Shown here piece after piece: positions 59,096 to 64,000 of a DNA stretch of 64,000 bases. The translations under genes and the position numbers were made by a program. Numbering within the stretch: the first letter of the stretch is position 1; each line of letters opens with the position of its first letter. Origin of the DNA: Cololabis saira (taxonomy: Eukaryota > Chordata > Actinopteri > Beloniformes > Belonidae); contig NC_084591.1 in assembly GCF_033807715.1 (NCBI RefSeq), positions 48,589,415 to 48,653,414 on the forward strand. Direction: 5' to 3'. The notes beneath the pieces are model-generated. The model was not told the origin of the DNA. It was given only the letters and a program-made list of their open reading frames with translations, and ran no database searches.

Positions 59096-59111
59096 AAAAG
59101 CACGTCTGCCC

Positions 59112-60018
<907 letters not shown>

Positions 60019-60200
60019 AGCACGTCTGCCAATTTCTTTAAATGTCAAAGGAACGAAAAAGAAGGGTTGCTAAGTGTTTCTGAGAGAATATGAGGATGTA
60101 CTGTATATGGAATCAAATATTGTTTTAAGTAAGATGGATAACTAAAGTGGATACATTTGAATATGAGTTGTAGCCAGTGGTGTTGTCTTCTTGAGCTGAT

Positions 60201-60616
60201 TAAACCAGTTTAATGATTAATACATGGAGCAGTGGTGAGTTCAGTTTAAACCAGTTTAATGATTGATACATGGAGCAGTGGTGAGTTCAGTTTAAACCAG
60301 TTTAATGATTGATATATGGAGCAGTGGTGAGTTCGGTTTAAATCAGTTTAATGATTGATACATGGAGCAGTGGTGAGTTCAGTTTAAACCAGTTTAATGA
60401 TTGATACATGGAGCAGTGGTGAGTTTGGTTTAAACCAGTTTAATGATCGATACATGGAGCAGTGGTGAGTTCGGTTTAAACCAGTTTAATGATTGATACG
60501 TGGAGCAGTGGTGTTTTCAGTTTAAACCAGTTTAATGATTGATACATGGAGCAGTGGTGAGTTCAGTTTAAACCAGTGTAATGATTGATACATGGAGCAG
60601 TGGTGAGGTCGGTTTG
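60201..60616. repeat. 46-bp minisatellite, nine copies
   Basis: Unit AGTTTAAACCAGTTTAATGA + TTGATACATGGAGCAGTGGT + GAGTTC. About nine units with a few substitutions each; the flanking sequence is not repeated. Confidence 0.95.
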
Positions 60617-60639
60617 GGCACCTTAAGACAGATCTACAG

Positions 60640-61117
60640 AGACTGTTGTAAATTACATTGAGGGGTTGAAGATGTGATTCATTAGTGTTGTTGGGCGTCG
60701 CCCATATGCCCATGTGAACTCTGAACTTATAAATGTATATGAACAATTTCAGGATTATGAAGACCAGTAAAGCCAGACTTTGGCCCTTCTTCCTGAAATC
60801 AGTTTTATGACCCCCTGCTGCTAACCTCCTGGTCATCTCGGCCTGGCTCGAGATAGTCCGTTTACGACCCCCGCTGCATGGCCCAGATCAAAGAAGGTCC
60901 ACGGAAACAGAACTAAGGTTTATGACACCTAGAGGGGGGTCAAAACAGTGAATCAGCAGGGTTTCTGCCAGGGAACAGACTCCCTGGGGGTTTACGACAC
61001 CTGGGGGGGCCAGACGCAGTGGAGCCCGAAAACCAGGCCTCAAAGGGGGATACTGCCTCTTTGAACAGACCCAAAACCTATAAATACCAGCAACCCCCCC
61101 AGCCTGAAACCCGCTGT
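60640..61117 (+). promoter_or_regulatory. Upstream part of the LTR-like repeat with four GTTTAYGAC boxes and TATA
   Basis: TTTAYGAC occurs at 60804, 60861, 60919 and 60991 (each followed by a short C/G-rich stretch). CCTATAAATACC has a TATA box at 61079-61086. The arrangement resembles an enhancer plus promoter of an LTR, which is an inference. It is not present in the inverse copy. Confidence 0.5.
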
Positions 61118-62680
61118 AATGTGCCTCCTAAAATGGCCACCTTGCCATGAACTACAACCCCCAGCATGCCTTGCGTGGGGGGGCGGCGCCTACAAGCGGC
61201 GCGCATCCAATCGCAAACGAGGCACCGATGACGTCACCGCAGCGCGCGGAGGACTCAAATCCCTCGGTTGCTCCTTTTTTCTCTCTCTTCCGACCAACCT
61301 TCCGTCCTGAGCAGCTGGACCTTTTGGCTGCGGGCCAAAGATCCCATCTCCTCCTCCTCCCCTGGGAGGGGGGAGAGAAGATCCAGCGGAGCGTTGCTCC
61401 ACGGCTGGCCCATGCTCTGCATGCCCTCGCTCCAGCTTGGCTTGGAGATCCGCTGCGGTCTCGGAGCGAGGCAGCGCTCCGTCCCTCCTGCTCCTCCTAA
61501 CCTTTTCTCTGCTTGAGTTCCCTTAGCCCGGAAGCCAGACTCTTCCAGGTCCGTGAGCCCGCGCCTTGGTGAAAGACAGCGACGGCCCTGATTCCAGTGG
61601 ACTGTCCTCGCACGCCTGGAGGCGCGTCAAGAGGCTCCGTGATCGGAAAGACCTGCCCGGCTGTGCGCACGAGCAAGACTGCATCTCTTTTCAAAGGAGG
61701 AACGTGGAGAGCAAGCTGAGCGGCTGCCCGCCCCGGGGAACCCCTGCAGGATCGTCCTGCCCGTGAGGTCCCACAGGACTGAGCCGAGCCGAGCCGCATG
61801 GTGGACCCGAGAGAAACAAGGCCGCATCGGACTGGAACCCCAACAGAACCCGCAGCTTCCCGATCCCGACCGGAAGGCGTGAGGTCTTGAGTCTGAGTGT
61901 ACTAGTTTAATTGAGAGCATTCCAGAGCTAAATCTGTGTTCAGAGCTGAGTTTACTGCATACATCACTATCATTGCTATCATTATTGTGTTCGATTATGT
62001 TGTCGTCGCCACTTTCTGCTAGTCAGTCACGTTTCGCCAGTTGATCACGGTTTAAACACCGGGATCACCATCCGTTCTAATTGCACGTGGCGTGGTTACA
62101 GTCCCGCCATCTTTAAACACCGCAGCCATCTTTCACCCACGTTGTTGAACCGTACATGTTCGTTGATACCATGTTTATTATTACATTTTATTCTTTTTTT
62201 TTTATTCCATGCATTTAACTTTCCTTTCATTTTTATTGATTGTTGTTTTTCTAGTTAATTAATGGTTTTATAATAATGTAGTGTGCCATCAGGATTTATT
62301 CGGGGTGTTACGTTACCATCTTTTGACACCTATATGTAAATAAATTCTGATTGATTTTTGGTGAGTGGTTATTATTTCATACAGATTTTGGTCATATCTG
62401 ATTGTTTGAGCAGAGCCAGTGTTCGGATCTCACCCTTCAATTATATTATAGGCTACTATACTTAAACCGTAATCATCTGAGACTGATTTTCTGCTGTTAA
62501 ATTATCATTTTTCCCTGGATTATGGCCCCGGGGTGGTGCCCCTACGAGAATTATTATCATTTTGATAATTCAATTTGATAAATAGTCGACTTTATTAATT
62601 ATTAATAATTCTTTAATATAATTATCATTAGCCTTCGATAACTGATCAGCCAAGCTACCTGAGTTGCACAACAGTGTTCT
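61118..62680 (+). repeat. Long LTR-like repeat, copy 2
   Basis: Homologous to 49757-52186 (minus). Starts TGCCTCCTAAAATGGC; contains GATGACGTCACCGCAGC, GC-rich sequence with GGCTGCGGGCCAAAGATC, GCCAGTTGATCACGGTTT, TAATGTAGTGTGCCATCAGG, TGTAAATAAATTCTGATTGA, and ends near GATAACTGATCAGCC...GTTGCACAACA. GTGACGTCAC-like CRE (TGACGTCA) is conserved in both copies. Confidence 0.6.
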
Positions 62681-64000
62681 GCTAGACAACATCAGCATCA
62701 TCTAAAATGGGTAAATAAATCAATTACATTTAAAAATGTTGAAAGGATGTGCATATTTGAAGAAATACGGCACGTAGACTACATTGTTTGTTATTACCTT
62801 GCTCTGTCTAAAGCTGATGTGACTGAAATGTTTCTTCGGGAGTCTCTGTTGGTTCTGCAGTTTTTGCTTTCTTCATCAGTTATACTGGTAAACAAATCCC
62901 TATGTATCACGATATTTATCCAGTGTTTATGAATGTACTGGACCACACCAGAACTGTGGGGAGAACTGGAAGCAGAAACCTTAATTTCTTTACTAGATTC
63001 AAACATTTCCATTCAAACTCAGATTTTTAAACTCAGAACGTGGCTTGCTCTCCACGTTGCTCCTTTGAAATTATTCTTTCTTAAATTTCTTTATCTGTCA
63101 AAAATGCAGTGATCACTAAGCAGTTCAACAACATTTGAGCTGTTATGCAGGATCTGATGTTTAAATGTGAGAAAACTCTTCACGACTGTTTTTAAGCTTT
63201 CAAACATTTTGAAGCTTTAACTGGTTCTTTATTTTAAATCGGTAACCTCACGGTAAGAAAATAAAAAACCTCACACTGATTAATATAAAATGTGAGTCCA
63301 CAAAACACACACACACACACACACTTGCACATGGGTATGTGTAGCTGGCTGCATTCATTAATGAAGAAAATGATTGTGGGACCGGGACACTACAGAGAGA
63401 GATAGACAGGAAAGGACAGGCCGGACAAGAAGTAAAAAAATAATAGCCAATTTAGCCTTGTCGTTCTAAAGCTGTACGTTGGCAGTTTGAATTTTTGTCT
63501 TGTTGTTTTCCCAAACTAAGACACTTGTCATAATTGTACAGGAAAGAAGTTTTACTTTCCATAAAAATGGCTTGTTAGCATCAATGGCAGGTGACGTTGA
63601 AACCTAAGGTGCACGGCAAGTGAACCCTTTAAAAATCTTTACAATAAGAGCACTAGGGGAGAAAAGGAGTAGAAGGAGAGGGAGGTAGGTAAGTGTGCCC
63701 CTTCTTGTTGCTCTGTGTTTGAAGAGGATAATGAGGAGATGGAATAGGAGGTGTCCAAGAAAGGAAAAAATGGAAGGAGATTCATTTTAATCCAATGCAT
63801 ATAGTTTATATATAGTATAAAGCGATTTCAACAACAAAGAAGACTCTTTTCTTATCAGTAATGACTGACTGCCTTCAGTCAATCGGCATATACCATAAGG
63901 CTTAAAGAAAGTGCAGTATGTGACACCTTGAACTTGTAACAGGTCAGTATGTCATTGCTGCTATAAGGCTTTTTAAAGACAATGTTGACGGCGCCGCTTA
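62681..64000. other. Unique noncoding DNA
   Basis: No gene recognised. Short (CA)n at about 63305-63324. Confidence 0.5.

Overview
The window looks like repeat-dense, intergenic or intronic DNA from a ray-finned fish, probably a percomorph. The evidence is the mix of repeats: RTE/Rex3-like and L1-like LINEs, an R2-group LINE with a restriction-like endonuclease (RLE), Sushi-like and Gmr1-like Ty3/gypsy elements, pogo, Tc1, hAT and Harbinger relics, tRNA-derived SINEs, a recurrent TATAAATAAAATTGAATTGA tail, and long (CA)n tracts. I found no exon of a recognisable host gene. Every long open frame belongs to a transposon.

Layout. 1-5.3 kb: APE-type LINE (minus), hAT remnant, copies of a poly(A)-tailed retroposon called 'family A' here, and a Harbinger-like element. 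5.3-9.9 kb: mostly unique AT-rich DNA. 9.9-23.5 kb: the main structure, a nest of mobile elements. A Sushi-like gypsy reverse transcriptase appears cut at a TA by a pogo-like transposon. The pogo transposase gene is cut by an RLE LINE (42-bp target duplication). The RLE LINE is cut by a full-length L1-like element (15-bp target duplication) whose ORF1 and ORF2 are both open. 23.5-26.6 kb: Gmr1-like gypsy (minus), decayed. 26.8-35.4 kb: family A copies, SINEs, Tc1 relics, an 18S rRNA fragment and a LINE tail. 37-42 kb: LINE ORF1 relic with an SGNH-esterase-like domain, then a second Sushi-like element with a 5' LTR (minus). 43.5-49.4 kb: solo LTR, Rex3-like fragment, Harbinger relics and a second copy of the first LINE. 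49.8-52.2 and 61.1-62.7 kb: two oppositely oriented copies of a long LTR-like repeat. 52.4-53.5 kb: a direct duplication, one copy carrying a SINE. 57.9 kb: near-palindromic MITE. 59.1-60.6 kb: best family A copy and a 46-bp minisatellite. The rest is unique noncoding DNA.

The most striking result is an open frame on the minus strand that runs from the pogo DDE domain, through the 3' flank duplication, into the RLE-LINE reverse transcriptase, and ends inside the L1 5' UTR. A 4-nt duplication in one copy of the target duplication puts the two proteins in the same frame. With the two upstream pogo exons and consensus splice sites, the predicted chimera is about 1,214 residues: Psq-type HTH, DDE transposase and LINE RT. 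Family A is a second lead: about 0.9 kb, GC-rich, microsatellite-bearing, A-tailed copies with 10-15 bp target duplications, like the L1 in the same window. No searches or alignments were run; family names rest on recognised motifs.
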